Assembly (NCBI GenBank): GCA_907163375.1
Contig: CAJQUW010007504.1
Coordinates: forward strand, 124,001 to 188,000
Length of the DNA stretch: 64,000 nt
DNA from: Prostheceraeus crozeri
Lineage: Eukaryota; Platyhelminthes; Polycladida; Euryleptidae
Reading direction: 5' to 3'
The notes under the pieces: generated by a model
Told to the model about the DNA's origin: nothing
The model's database searches: none
The model's input: only the letters and a program-made list of their open reading frames with translations
Part shown: piece after piece, positions 1 through 13,400 of the stretch
Layout: the number at the start of each line of letters is the position of its first letter
How positions within the stretch are numbered: position 1 is the stretch's first letter
Program-made: the position numbers and the translations under genes

Positions 1-847
1 TTCTTCGATTCTGCGAGCCAGTTGAACTTAGTTGATCTTGAGCCAGTAGGAGCTCTCCGACCTATACAACGACCATGCATTTTATCGTCAAGAAGTTTTC
101 TCGCTGCTATACTATAGTGGAGAGGTGCACCATCTTGTTGATATAATTTCTGTGAGTGCCTTCTTTGTGTAAAGAAAGGAATTACTTTGTGCTGCAGTAT
201 TTGGCAATATCTTTCACTGTTCATAGCTTGATAGTCAACGTCGTAATCAATAAGTCCTGTGAAACTTATCATGCATCATGCGGTCACTGATTGTCGATCC
301 TGAAATCTTTCTAGCTTGACATGTGGGTTGCTATCACTCCAGTAGTGTAAATTGTGTTTGTTAACAGTGCCATTTACATGGAAAACTGCTTCATCGGAGA
401 AAACAATAAGCTTGTAAAAGTTCTCATTGGTATTCACTTTCAGTCGTATCCACTCACAAAACTCTAACCTCCTGTCATCATCATCACCTGTCAATTCTTG
501 AACCATAGTGTAACTGTAAGGATGCAAATTCAATTTCTTCAAACATCTACCGACGCTTGACTTCGAAATACCAGTATCCAATGCAATCTGGCGCATTGAA
601 ACATTAGGATCTTCATTAACTGCCTCTTGCACGATATTTTGAGAATGATCCCCTGATGCATTCGCAGGGTGTCCACTACCGGCGGCTCTTTTATTGATGT
701 CACCTGATTCCAAAAAGCGTTGTACCCATCTGTGAACTGTACTTCTACCTGGCGCTTCCTCATTGAATTTTTGTAGTATATTCTTCTGGCTTTCTCAACA
801 TTCTCATATGCAACAGCCCAAGCGACCAATTTTGCTTTGCGCTCCAT
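1..847 (-). pseudogene. Mariner-like transposase pseudogene (DDE superfamily)
   Basis: This is a relic of a cut-and-paste transposase. Read on the minus strand from the ATG at 845-847, it gives an N-terminal helix-turn-helix region ('KLVAWAVAYENVEKARRIYY'), a second HTH ('MRQIALDTGISKSSVGRCLK', around 595), then the first catalytic Asp in 'LIVFSDEAVFHVNG' (around 385) and the second in 'YQQDGAPLHYS' (around 110). The third acidic residue would lie beyond base 1. Three breaks are visible: a frameshift near 766-776 inside the poly-A run after 'RRIYY', a stop at about 276, and loss of roughly 20 residues between 'NPHVKLERF' and 'TGLIDYDVDY', where the family normally has a Trp-containing beta strand. 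The gene is inactive. The assignment rests on motif order and the matching terminal sequence at 1391-1407. Confidence 0.85.
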
Positions 848-1407
848 TATAAAGCAGTCGAAAATGAAGTATGAAATTGAATTGAATTGACACAAGTTGC
901 CACAATGGCACCATATAAGAACAGTGTCTAGATATCTATATTTTGAAAGAGATTGTACATCATAGAAATCTATTTCTTGTTTCTGCATTACAGATATCTA
1001 ATTTGGTTAATTTACTTGTGAAGAGATTCTACATCATAGATATTTAATTAAGTTTATGAAATGAGTTGGCTAAAATGATTAATTAAAAATTATGCTTTTT
1101 ATACCAAACCGTAAAATTTTTGGAATTTTAGTTTTCGGCTAAAACATAAATTAGTCAGAACTTGTCAAACTAAAAAAACGTGAAGATTATTGTTTATTAC
1201 AGACTTGATTAAAATATTTTAACAGTTATAATTACACTTTGGCTATCAATACATGTACGTACAAGTGTATTAAATACATGACACTAAATGCTATATCATT
1301 TAAAAATCTTAACTGACATATCACAAAATTACTAAATGCCTCATCTCTTGAATCATTCACTCAAACTGCATAAAAATTTGGTATCGTTTTTTCTGGGACA
1401 CCCTGCA
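1..1407 (-). mobile_element. Mariner-like DNA transposon, degenerate, cut by the window edge
   Basis: The transposase relic described separately reads on the minus strand. The right end of the element is a terminal-repeat sequence, TTCTGGGACACCCTGCA at 1391-1407, of the 'GGGACACCCTG' type found at the ends of many mariner-like elements in arthropods and other invertebrates. The segment from about 990 to 1390 between the transposase start and this end is AT-rich and has no coding signal. The other terminal repeat lies left of base 1 and is not seen, so the total length is unknown. Confidence 0.75.
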
Positions 1408-2434
1408 TAAGATGGAAAAAGGAAAGTGAAAATAGGCACCGTTGGCTTGAATGGTGTAAGGGTTCTTGAAGATGGTCGGATGACTTATTGACCTTATTTT
1501 AATTGATGAACCCATTTATCTCATTGAAGAGGGCGTTTTCTCAAAAATATGAAGTGGCACTTTTCAAAAAAGTAGGATGGGCTTTTAAAAATGGCAGACA
1601 ATGTTCTAAGAATATTTTATCGGACTGGGTAGTCGAGCTAATTCAACATTGAAATTTGCGGCAAGTTGTTGATCATGCTTTGAAGTCAAGTGTATTTTCA
1701 TATTTGTTGTAGACATTTGTAAAATATTTCAACATGGGTGATGCTCATAACTACAATGGTGAAAAACGGAGTGGCGATGTTCTACGCACTGCTTTTTTGG
1801 ATTCCTGTGTTGATACCCGACTGCACTAATCATGCACTGCGAGAGTCAAATAATCCACTGTATCTCAAATCCACTGTGTTTCTTTTGCATGCCGCACGTA
1901 GATAAAACAAGTCATTAGTGCCTTTAATTATGTCAGCTAGGAAAGCAGATCATTATATCTGTGCAGATTGGCGTACATCAATTGTAGGTAACTCTGACTT
2001 GAAGTGCAAGTTGATTTCCTAACCGACATCCTCAACATTGCTAACACCTTCAATATTTGTCACTTCGATTCCTTTGCTGACGTGACATAGTGATGCGACG
2101 TTCCAGCTGCCGAATCAACAGGCCTACTGTGTTGATAAGAAAACAAAGAACTGCTGACAGAGACAGAACTCTTTACTGCACACAATTATGCCCTTCATTG
2201 AAGCAATAGTTGTCGATAATCTGATGGAGCAGCATGGATACTTCATTCAAGGATGTCTGATCGCAACTGGCACAAAGAATAAGTCCTATGGCAGATCGAA
2301 GATGATTCCGTGAGCATGGCTGCTGATAGCAGGCGAAATGCATGGGTGCTGATAAAAGGCATGGTTTTGCCTTTCATTGGGTACTCTCACGAATTATTTA
2401 TATCGAAGCTCGCCATTACAAATGCGGAAGGTGA
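1408..2434. other. AT-rich spacer, no gene recognised
   Basis: About 1 kb between the mariner end and the hAT target duplication. Short ORFs only, with no recognisable motif, tRNA or repeat structure on either strand. It is upstream of the first visible Galpha exon and may be intronic. Confidence 0.5.
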
Positions 2435-2442
2435 CTTATGAC

Positions 2443-5184
2443 CAGGGTTGGCCGGTAAAAACCACCCGGGTTTTTACCACCTGTTAAAAACCACCAGCTT
2501 TTGTCACAATTTTTTGGCTAAAACTGGCAAAAACTGGCTAAAACTGGCAAAAACTGGCTAAAACTATTTTTCCAGCATTAGTACTTAAGTGGATAATCGT
2601 CACTCCTTACTTTATTGATGAACGCTAGTCGCAATAAGTTCATTTTACTTTTTCATCATTCGATAAACATTTAGGCCTGTATTTTCACAATTCAAACCTT
2701 ATCAATATCATATTTCAATCAAGAATATGTTCAAAGTATAGGTGTAGGAATATGACTTATTATAAAAAATGTTGTTATAAAGCTTTTGTGCATTCTTCTG
2801 AGCGCATTTTGTTGCTTTACAAATTTCATTTATTGTAGGATGCAACAGACGTCCATGCTGGAAGGAAATCACTTGGCTCTATGTAAAAAATCGAAAACAG
2901 GCATTCCATGTTAGAATGTAGAAATCTGGCCTCGGATTTCTACGATTAACCTTCCTGCTGATCTCATAGAATCATAGAAGTGGATAATAACACTAGAATG
3001 GAAGTTTGATATCTTGCCTATGTGCAATGATGGCACATGGAAAAATCTATGGTTTGTAGATCATATTCGATCTAAAACATTACATCATAGTCAGACTATT
3101 TGCCAAGTTGGTTGTGGAAGTTGTTGACACCTAATTACAGGATTTTTATGAATAGAATTTTAAGTGAGATGGTGACATTGCTTCATATGAAATAGCGTAC
3201 TATTGCATGGATTAATATACTGTGTCTATTTGTACCAGTCATTGACAACTGTTTTCAAATTTTTCAACACTGGAATACGAATTGAAATTTGGTTCACAGA
3301 GTCATAATCGAAAGTAGTCGGTGTACTGGTTGCAGGAACATTTCAAGAATTCAAAGATAAAATTCTAATTATTGGATAATTTCTCCTAACGGTCAAGAAA
3401 CCTAGCGCTCTTCTGGAATAAACACATCGAAAGCTTCTCTAGCGACAGTCATCCATCAGATAAATGAGATGTCGTTGGAACCTTTCAATTAATCACTAAA
3501 TGATTAATATGACATAGTGTGATGATATTATGGAGGCTCATATTCGAAAGCATGCAAAGGTTTTGAAAATTGTTCAAATATAATGAACAGGGGAATCTTT
3601 CAGAATAAAATGAATACCGTAGGATTTCTTGGCCTCTGATTTCAAGCTGGAGTTATGCATGTTCTGCAAATCGACATTACAAGTTGCGTAAGAGTCTGAT
3701 CATACTATTGATAGATTATCGGAGCGATATTTCAAAATGATGAACGGACAGAACGTTTTAGAGTATTTCCTTCTTTGTCATCCTGTGGCCGCAGTATTTT
3801 GCAAATTCATTATTGCTTTAGTGTACATGATCTTTGGACAAGGGGCAACAATCCATATCACAAATTGACTTGATAATTGAAAATGCCAACCAGAAAACAA
3901 GAAAGCCAGCTCGCAAAATTTGCTTTTTGCCCCAACTAAGTTCCCCCGGAGTGTGCCATAATTTTCATGCAATTTCCATTCTAGGACTTTCTATGGCATT
4001 GTTAATTTCTATGCATAGAATAAATGATTATCTTCTAAATCTGTGACATGTCCCATAGCCATTGTGATTACACGAATATTACTATGAAATTTATCCTGCA
4101 CTCCCAGAAGGACTAGATTAAAAATTTTGCCCTTCAACATTTTTCATGTCATGGCAATTTACCCTCACTTATTTAGAGGATAAGGTTATGTTAAATGAAT
4201 TTAATACCGAAACTAAAGTTTTGATTTGAGCTCAAAATATGGAAATTCCAAGAACTTTAAACAAACTTGAATATCACAATAATGTCAAAATTGTTTGTCG
4301 CTCTCAGATTCTATTAACAAGATCAATTTTACAGCTTACTGGACATGTTCTTTTAGTGACATTATAACTGAAGCTGTTCAGACATGCACTCTCACTTTAT
4401 CAAGATTGCTGCTGTGAACTATGTTATTTAATTATTATTTGTTCTTCCAAATCATGATTTGTTCTGCTCAAATCACAAGCATTAGTACATTTAGCACATT
4501 TCCAAAAAAATGGAAATGTATTCTAAGTGACTGTTGCACATTGCTTGATTTTGGAGCAGAGATTTTCCGGTGCAGACGATCTTTGATAGTGTTCCCTCTG
4601 CGTTCATGAGACTTGGGTTCGAATCTAGATCTGATGAAACCTAAGCTACTTTTAAAATACACTCTGCATTCTTAACTGGACACTCAACACAGAATAATGA
4701 CAGTGGGATTATTGAAGCTCGTCCACAGGAAGAAAGTGGTTTACTTAATTCAGTTCTATGTATAAACCAGCTTTATTCATATATTTATTTTCATCTTTTT
4801 CATTTATTTGATGATACTTCTGCGAGTATCTAGCAATTTCTGTTACATGAACCAAAGAGCCAAAATGGTACGGAAGTCAACATTTGTTCCTAAATCAAAA
4901 GAAAAAGGCAGAACAATCGTAAACAAAAGACAACATTGTATGCCGTTCGTGATAAAAACACATCATGTGGTTCTATCGCAGAATCAATGTCATGTTTTAG
5001 AGATGTTTTGGTGGAGTTGCAAACTGCAAACCCGCATGCATCATAATACTCAAACCCTAACTTGCTGTTGATCATTTCGTGAAGAAATAGACTGATTTTT
5101 CGAAATTTTAGTTTTAGCCGGTTTTTGCCAGGTTTTACCACTTGGTGGCAAAAACCAGTTTTAGCCGGCAAAAAGCCAACCCTG
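2443..5184. mobile_element. hAT-type DNA transposon (2742 bp), non-autonomous or decayed
   Basis: The ends are the inverted repeats CAGGGTTGGCCGG (2443-) and CCGGCAAAAAGCCAACCCTG (ending 5184). They are flanked by a perfect 8-bp direct repeat CTTATGAC at 2435-2442 and 5185-5192, and 8-bp duplications are diagnostic of the hAT superfamily. Subterminal DNA is built of repeated 'GGCTAAAACTGGCAAAAACT' units at 2516-2565, with the complementary 'CCAGTTTTAGCCGG' version at 5152-5168, probably transposase-binding sites. The interior is about 65% A+T and holds only short ORFs (for example 4808-5071). I recognised neither a BED finger nor a hAT catalytic or dimerisation motif, so it looks non-autonomous or strongly decayed. 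The intact target duplication suggests the insertion itself is not very old. Confidence 0.85.
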
Positions 5185-5192
5185 CTTATGAC

Positions 5193-7550
5193 CTTATGAA
5201 ATTCCAGTGACTTGACCGGTGTGTCACTGGGATTGTTTTCTTTTGCGAAAAAGTTTGATCCCTCACAAATTTTGTAAATAAAAAGAAAGGATAGAACTTC
5301 ATTTTAAATGTATTCCACACTACATGTTTCGGCCATCTCTCCTTCAGGTGCAACGCTGAACTGAGGTTACGGAGACACACGTGAACACAATTTGACGAAT
5401 CTATCGATGCATGCGGCGTAAGATTGAAAGCACAAAAGCAAAACAAAGATCTGAAAGACCGATATCAAGGTCAATTTATCTCTAAAAGATGACATCTCAA
5501 CCTGAATGGTTTTAGTCAATTATCGTAAATACTACATGCAAAATTTATCAGAAAGTATTATTAACATTATTATTATGGTTATTAACATACTTGTAACTAC
5601 AAATGCATAGATAAACTGTCAAATGTTTTAATCATATAAAACGCACATCTTTTGCATGTCAATTTCATCTGACGTTTATCTAATTTCATTCATATCAAAT
5701 CAAATCATACATGTACCTTGTTCAGTGGATCCGCTTCTTCATCTGTGTAGCATTGAAATTAAACATTTGAAAGAAGGACGCCTTCAGCCACAGTCGGCCA
5801 CCTATATTGTCGAAGATACTTCTTATTGTCATTAACACAGTAATAGGAACAATTTCAATTGTTTTTTTGATAAATTGAAACGAAGTGTTTCTAAGTAGTC
5901 AAAAAATGATTCAATTTCTGTGGTATTGATACCATGAAATTTCTTCTCCATCTCCTCCATGCATTTTCGAAATCTAGGCTTAACACTATACTAAGAAAGA
6001 AGTGCCCGATACCGGTACTAGTATGCAATAATCCCTGGCTGAAGATGACAATTCATGTCACTGATGCACTATGGCACATGTGGTATGTTTATTGTATTTT
6101 TAATATCTAATAATTCATGGCTACAATTATGTTACGTAGAAAAGTGAAAATAGGAAATTGGTGATGCAAAACTTTTAACAGGTATCATGCTAAGCATTCC
6201 TGTGCGTTCTAATATATGATAACGTCTGTATAATAATCTTTATGACATGCTAGAATTTTATACTCATAGTCATAATTAATCTTCATAATGGTGATTTCTA
6301 TGTAATCGCGTGGTCAGAAAATTCAGAATTTCAGCAGAATCTTCAACAAAATACCCTATTATCCAGACATGAGTTATCCTAATCAGAATACTATGTCGTG
6401 ACGGGTTGCATACATCAAATTGATCAGAAAGTTTTCGCATCAGTATTGTGTAATGTATACGCTTCTGCGTTCAATAGTTCAAATACACAACCGAATTCGC
6501 CGACGCAAGATTGTTGCAAGACAATAAGAGACAATACTTCTAATTTAAACTAGAGGTATTGAATTTTATTAGAAATCACCGATTCGAAGTCTGATGGTAA
6601 TAAGCGCATTTTGGATATATTATTCTATATTTTGTATGTGATGATCTCCTTATAAAGACGGTATTGCATATTCTCTTCGAGGACGATATGGATAACTAGT
6701 GTATAATAGGGTCAGCTTTGAAGCCGAAATCAGGTAAATATCTACCTATATCGTCGAGGTCAGCAAAAGCGAACACATTAGACAAGCGGTTTTATAACCA
6801 CGTTTGCATTCGCAAAAGGTCTTATTCACACTATCAAGATCAAGTTGAAACTCATCGATAGGATTCATACTGAACCCTCAAACGCGTTGAAAAAATGAAA
6901 AAATAATGACGCACGATCCGACAAGTGGGTAGACATGTGCCGTGTGTCATGTCCTTACACACAGAAAACCATTCACTTCAGCATTTACTTCATGTGATTG
7001 TGAATGCAGCGAGTGACATATCCCACACAATGTGCGTGGCAAGCGAATACTAGTGTAGGCCTGGGGATCTGGATGTTCCCCATGAGGCCCGAGGCTGTTC
7101 ATCATCCGTATGAAGCATGTCATTACTTAACCATAGCATCATCAACTCGTATGATGTTTCTTAGAAATCAGTCTACTATGAGAGCTGTTTGCTTTTTTCT
7201 ATGTGTCTATTTTTCATAGTAGTTATCTTTTTGAAAATATTTTACTGTGAGAACAGAAATAGTGTGTTAAAACATAAAATCTAATCAAGTTATTGAATCA
7301 TCGTCTGTGAACTAAAACAACTATCGTTTTCGATGATCATTTTGACTCTAGTAATTGAAAAAGGAAAGAGGACAACGTGGATTTCATACGTGTGACATGC
7401 ATGAAGATGCACATTCTGTCACAATAATAATAAGCATATTTATTGTCTCTCTGTTGAGCTCTGAGAGGAAGCTACAAAATATCAAATATTCAATGTCAAT
7501 GCGATGTAGAAAGAAGCAATGAAGAAAACTGATTAAAAGGCATAAAAATA
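5193..7550. other. Non-coding stretch
   Basis: No exon, RNA gene or transposon end recognised. The ORFs here (5186-5446 minus, 7004-7219 plus) have no family motif and look like chance open frames in AT-rich DNA. Confidence 0.45.
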
Positions 7551-8540
7551 TCATTTGCAAAATTTTATGAAAGAGTTTTTGAAACGAACTGTTCGTGTAG
7601 AAGTCGCATAAAGACTAGATGTCCGTCCAGTAAATGTGTTGACAGTGATACACAGTGGTCGAGGATGATCGTCGTTTTTAGAAATTTCAAAGAACAGACC
7701 TTCGCCTGACGTAGTCAAAACACTAGTAAGGTCATTATCCAGTATATCAGCACCAATTATCCGAAAGACTCGTAGCTCAACTCGCATCAATGCATTCAAT
7801 AAATGCGTAGGGATATTACAGAAAGAAGGAAAAGCGTATGTTAAGACGAAGCGAATGAAAGCAATATACGAAGTGATCATTGCATTGACTGGACATCCAG
7901 ACCGGCGTAAATTTCGAATAATGAAAATTGACTTCGACGCTTTTTTGACAACTTGGTAACAAGTACGTTCCTTTTTAAGTTGTTGGAGAAAGTGACTACC
8001 AGGAATGTAGTTATGCTAAACTTTCTGGAGAAAGTGGTTATCAGAGATATAGATATCTTGTGTTGTTAAATTAGATTAAGTGCATGTCTATCGCGACACT
8101 TTTGGATCCATTTATGAGAAGTTGACACGATCCGGACCAGAGTATAAGACTGTCCCATTCCAACTGAAGATTGTATTGCGAAGAAGACCTCAGGAAATGT
8201 AGGAATAGTGTCATCAGCTTACTTAATGAGTGTAGTATTGCAGCACACAGGACTTAGGTCGTCAACGGTGAGAACATCGAACACTGGCCCGAGGACACTA
8301 CCCTGTGGATCTCCACTGGGTATACTACTCCATCCTAGCTCAAGCCCATTGACAATAGCAGGCTGAAATCTGCCACATAAGAAAGACGATATCCAATTGA
8401 CCAAAGTCCAAGGAAGACCAATGTTGCTGCAAGCGTTCAAAATAGCGCTGTGTGGAATTTTGTCAAAGGTTTTGATCTTTCTAAGGACATGGCTCTCAAA
8501 CATCCAGAACTGGAGTCCAAAAACCAAAGACTTCATGCTG
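7551..8540 (-). pseudogene. CR1/L2-like LINE reverse transcriptase fragment
   Basis: This is a minus-strand relic of a non-LTR retrotransposon RT, 5'-truncated near 8540. From 8536 downward it reads 'KTFDKIPHSAILN' (motif A region), 'GLPWTLVNWISSFLCGRFQ' and 'IPSGDPQGSVLGPVF' (motif B: the usual SGVPQGSVLGP with V to D). The active-site box follows but is broken: codons 8219-8221 are TAA where Tyr of (Y/F)ADD is expected, followed directly by Ala-Asp-Asp at 8210-8218. After a decayed gap, 7551-7880 gives the thumb/C-terminal part ('ALMRVELRVFRIIGAD', like the 'LERVQKRALRII' region of these enzymes). CR1/L2/Jockey-type is the best guess and the exact clade is not resolved. No poly-A or microsatellite tail was pinned. 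Confidence 0.8.
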
Positions 8541-10365
8541 AGCAGAAGTTGTTCCGCAGCCTGGGATAGGAATGTACGCAGACTGCGACTTGTTCACGAT
8601 GTTCTTCACCCGAGGAATGATAAGTTGTTATCACTGATATCATCGCTGATATGCAAGTATTACCTGCACATGTCAATCTGATCTCAGTGAATTCTAATTG
8701 TATTTATGAGAATTCTCCGCCATGTGGAAACTAATTTCATCGAACATAGTATTTTTTTATAAACTAAAATAAAATCATGCACCATACTCCACAATTTTCC
8801 CAATCTAATTGTATAAATCGAGTGGTAGATTTTCACAATATAACCATTTTGAATTTGCAAAAATATGCGATAGATATGATTGACTCGCAGTAGAGATGTG
8901 GAGTTGCTTTTCTTGTGGTGAATTTTAGTTAGCCGCTAAAATCCACCACCATTAATAGGTTAATTAGCTCAAATGTACTTATTAGGTTTATTTTTTGGGC
9001 TTTTGACCGGTAAGCATAATCATGTGCGCTTAGTGACTGCTAAAATGCACAGGCTTGCTATTGTCGCGATAAATTTTTGATTTTTCTGCCTTCATGCATA
9101 GATCAATCAATTTAAGACTTCAATGTTTGCAAGCTGATGTATCATTATTTTTTTGGGAGAATCTAGATAATAGTAAACATACAGTATCAACTTATGATCT
9201 TACGTACGTCAATTTATGATCATATAAGCTTCAAAAAGACGTGCCTTCATATGTCATTGTTCCATGATTCTCAATATGCTTTCGACTAGTAAAGAGATGA
9301 GCTCTTCTTTTCGTGCTTCTTTCTTTTTCATCTATTTAGTCATCATCCAAGCATTTGACAATTTGCTTCGTGTTGTTGGTGTAATTGAAGCAAGATACCT
9401 TACCTTCGGAATAGGCCTCATTAGAATGCTGTATAAGTTCTAGAATTTCAATTTACGTTGCTCGCTGACCTGAATGAAATTTTATACATTTTGAAGAGAC
9501 TTTCAGGGTAGCGATGTACCTGTATGTTTCCTTATCGAGAATTGTAAATCTCGTCTATCAAACTGCTAATTCTTCGCCGTGGACACTTCAGTCATTGTCA
9601 TGCGCAACTACGTGTGTGTGCTCTAAAACTGCTGTATTGAAAGCTTTATAATTTTCAATCGCAACTTTGAAAACTCAAACCTTCATGTTTTGATAAAAGA
9701 ATAAGAACAATAATTATACTACGCAAATAATGAAATGAGTAGATAATTGGAACCAACAAGCCATCAACAATTAGATGTATGACTACATTATAGAACTTTA
9801 AAAATGTCCAATATGGTGAACAATGTCCTCATGATATTCCTTAGTAATCGTAGACGTCCCGTTTTTATCCTACAAGGACTGTCAATACAGCTCCACAGGC
9901 CAAGGCTGTCCAATACAGTTTACAACAGTGAAGTTAGATAAACTAGTTACATGTATGTCATGCGTGCAGTTTTGATCGCTTGACCATGCGGCTCATTATC
10001 AAATCTTTAAAGAATTTGCTGCAAATTTGTGATGCAAATTGATGTTTGACGTTGATTTAAAGGTATGAGGTGATTTGTGATGCATTTTAAAAAAGGTGTT
10101 AAAATTTTTCTTGCGGCGTTGACTTTTGATTACCTTTCTGAGAGGCTTACATCGCCTAGAGATGCTCAGATCTTTGATCCCATTCATTGCAACGACCAAA
10201 CGATTGTAGCATTGTGTAAACCTACAATAACTACAAAAATTGACTATGCTCCAATGGACTCAATTTCATTCTCATTTGCTTGTCTTCCAAGGAAATGCAT
10301 AATTCATGAAAGAATCATGATGTAATTGCGGATCTGTTTATGAACAGCTAAAACTCGTCTTTCAG
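8541..10365. other. Non-coding stretch upstream of the first visible Galpha exon
   Basis: Probably the intron preceding the exon at 10366, since that exon has a clear acceptor. I searched by eye for upstream Galpha exons (P-loop GAGESGKS, helical-domain start) and found none. No other motif was recognised. Confidence 0.45.
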
Positions 10366-10463
10366 GAATTCTTTGATAATTGTCAAGAGTTATGGAAGGA
10401 TGCTGGTATTCAACGCACGTTCTCTCGCTCAAAGGAATACCATTTAATCGACAGTGCGAAATA
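10366..10463 (+). CDS. GNAS: G protein alpha-s-like subunit, exon a (helical domain end)
   Basis: This is the first visible exon of a heterotrimeric G-protein alpha subunit. Such subunits are membrane-attached GTPases on the cytosolic face that, in the Gs class, relay receptor activation to adenylyl cyclase. The acceptor is 'ctcgtctttcag' before 10366 and the donor is GTAAGTC after 10463. Starting in phase 0 it reads 32 codons plus two bases: 'EFFDNCQELWKDAGIQRTF' then 'SRSKEYHLIDSAK'. This matches the Galpha alphaE-alphaF stretch (pattern 'LW.D.G(V/I)..(C/T)(F/Y).RS.EYQL.D(S/C)A'), and the leading EF(F/Y) fits Gs better than Gi/Gq. The last two bases (TA) complete a Tyr codon with the exon at 15161. 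It is divergent from canonical Gs, so a lineage-specific Gs-like paralogue is possible. Upstream exons are not in view. Confidence 0.9.
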
Positions 10464-13400
10464 GTAAGTCTTCTCTTTCAGTTTTATTTGTTCTAATTTA
10501 GCTTTCTATCCATATTATTGCGCAACATTAAATATTGTTGACATCAAATTTTGATTGCGTTCACTTCTTTTATGTGTTGTAGCCTTCTCATCATATTTCA
10601 AGGAAATTACTTAAAAGTTCATTCTCGTCACAGTGAAAATTGAATGCAGAATTATGAATTGAGTCAGTTCAATTGCATATGTTGCTTGGATAGTCTCATA
10701 TTTATTATTCTCAATATTTATTTTCAATACGATGTTGGTTTGATTTTCATTAATCACACGTCGAATTGTAAGTATGAAAGATCTCAAATGATGATAGGAA
10801 TGGAAGATGTGGAAAAATGCTGCTGCACTCGAAATGACAATTCAGATGCCTGCGTAATTAAGTTCCGCGCGTTAAGTTGATGCGTTTAAGCTTCTTGAAT
10901 AATTTCACAAAATTCACACAACTAAAGCACGTCCGTATTGCGCGATAGCCGCACTGTGGTACTGCTTCGTTGAATAGCCACCGACAATTTCTGGTAAATC
11001 CATTCATCTGAGCCTCTATCCCGCTTATACTTGGTATTTAGCCCACATTTGACTCATTCGACGAATTTTATTCAGAGCTTCTATAGTCCCTGAAGCAGCC
11101 TGAATCTTGACTGCTTGTGGTGAGAAAAGCAAACCTTAGGCCTCAAAATCGCAGAGGCAATATCGTATTCCGCTAGCTCATGGTGGCAGACCGTCTCCTC
11201 GTCTGTCTCAGTCACCGCATTGGAGATGGTGGTCTGCTGCAACGGTGAGGTGATGGATACGAAGTTGGCCGCAGGCCGGATATAGGACCAATCGGAGAAG
11301 TGGTGGAGACGAGTCTGAGATGGACTGGATAAGTCGCCGCAGAATCACAGGATGTCGAAGAGGGGGTGGGGGAATTTGCACATTGGGAACCCATTGTGTT
11401 TGGGAGAATGACGCGTGATTGTCTTGATGTGGTGTCCAGACCCATCACGGCAATGACATGGTAACGTCATTACATGAAACTTTGCTTGTAGTTGCTTGCA
11501 TATTTGTCAAAGACATTTCAACTACCTTGTATGCTCAATATTTCATCTTAGGTGATGCTGTAGGATATAGTACTGCGTGAATTCTGATAACCAAGCAGAA
11601 TTTTGTATTACGAAAATATCTTCTCTGATAGCGAAATGTACGTAAACCTGAAATGTTTTGACTAAGATTTCTGCTAAGTGACATTCTTGAAAATTTTGAG
11701 AGAACTTTATTTTTTGTCATCTGGATCATTATGGCAATATATTGCACCAAAAAATCAAATTAGTTTATGAGATGGTATTGAAACATTTTAAGTACAGAAA
11801 TTTCAGTACATTTGGATGCTAAGTGCATTTGGTGTTATTTCAGTACAATTTGCTTAGAATTTTTTTAACATGATTAAACACAGAGTGGCAATAAAAAAAC
11901 AAGAATTAAATATACCCTAAGAAATGCATCGACTTTCAAGATGAGTCTATGAATCATATCATGATGGTCCATTATACCATGCACAACGAATAAAGTGTTG
12001 AAAATTTGAATGTTAAGTAAATACTACTTATTAAAGCGTTCAGTAATTAAAAAGGTATCCTTTTTTGTATAATTTCATTATCATTTGAATTCTTAGGATA
12101 TCTGCAAGTCGTTCATCATCTTCATAATCACATTTGAAGTTGCTCAGAATTGTAGAATGCAATTTCATAGGTACAATGAAATGGTTACTTTTGAACAATA
12201 ATCTTCCACATCTCAAATATTCGCTTGCCTACATGTATGTTTGAATTATATTCCATGTACAAGTAAATCTTATCAATCTATGAAATTTTAAAATCTATCA
12301 AAATCTGTGATTTTAAATTCTGAGCTATAAGAAGGAAGATGAGCGAGTTGGAGCAAATTACTGCTACCAATAGTCGACATACGAAATATGCTATCGCGTA
12401 ATTTCGTGTTGCTCGGGGCAATGGTCAAGGAAGGGGGATGCACTTGAGGGCCTGGTATGATAGGGTGAATAATAAAGCAACCATAGTCAACCTCGTTATA
12501 CTGCGCTGAAGGAATAATGGTGTTAACATGCTATATAGCTGACTTTTTCCGAGCTGTAAGTTCATTAAGTGAACTGCTCTCGTAGGTGGGCATTTAGGTT
12601 AAGACTAACAGTCGCTAAGCGACATAAATGATTGGGCTATGGCTACTTAAAATTGTATTATCAATTCACCGCTTAAATAGCGGTGCTATGATGCGTGTAT
12701 TTTTCTTTAAAAGAGTAAATAATGGGATTCAAAATTCAGGCATCCCATCTGTTAAATCCTGCGGACGAGCCATCCAGACGATCTGTCCGTGCAAGGAAAA
12801 GCAACGAATGGCGTTACATCTACAGGATGGTTTATAGCTAATGGTTTTGACTAATAATCAAAAGCGAGTTGCAAAAGAAGTTGTTATATTTTAGATTTTA
12901 GAAACATGAAGATCATATTCGTACTTCACATGTTTTGCAGTGTTGTACGCGTCAATGAAAAAAATTGACGCCGTCAATTCATAGCGTCAATTTAGATCAT
13001 ACTTCATCATCTGTTTTGAAACTCAAACGGAACATTACAAACATGTTCATTGTGATACCTGCATGATACAGAATACACGTTTCTTTTACTAATTACTTGA
13101 ACTAAGATACCATTGCCTTAATGGTTAAACAATAGTCAAGGCTTACTTGTATGCATTAAGTAGTGAAAAGATTGTTGAACTGGAATTGAAATTTGAAATC
13201 GTCGGTCAAACGCAGTCGTTCGCCGTTGAGAAATTTCCAGAAAAATCATGAAGAAAAAACTCATTGTTTCTTGATGTTTTTGAAGTATTCGCAAAAACAG
13301 ACTTTTTTTGGACATTTAAAATATCTTACTTATCAGAATGGAGCAGTGTGAAGACAAAATATATTCCAGAAATGTACTACACTGCATGTAATTATGAAGT

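Noticed and set aside
8020-8045. GGAGAAAGTGG (Gly-Glu-Ser-Gly), suggesting a Galpha P-loop exon
   Set aside because: The following codons do not give Lys-Ser/Thr, no splice sites flank it, and a similar 'GGAGAAAGTG' occurs 45 bp upstream as a local duplication.
11212-11448. Pro/Ser-rich minus ORF as an exon
   Set aside because: Looks like the by-product of GC-rich composition; no splice sites or family motif.
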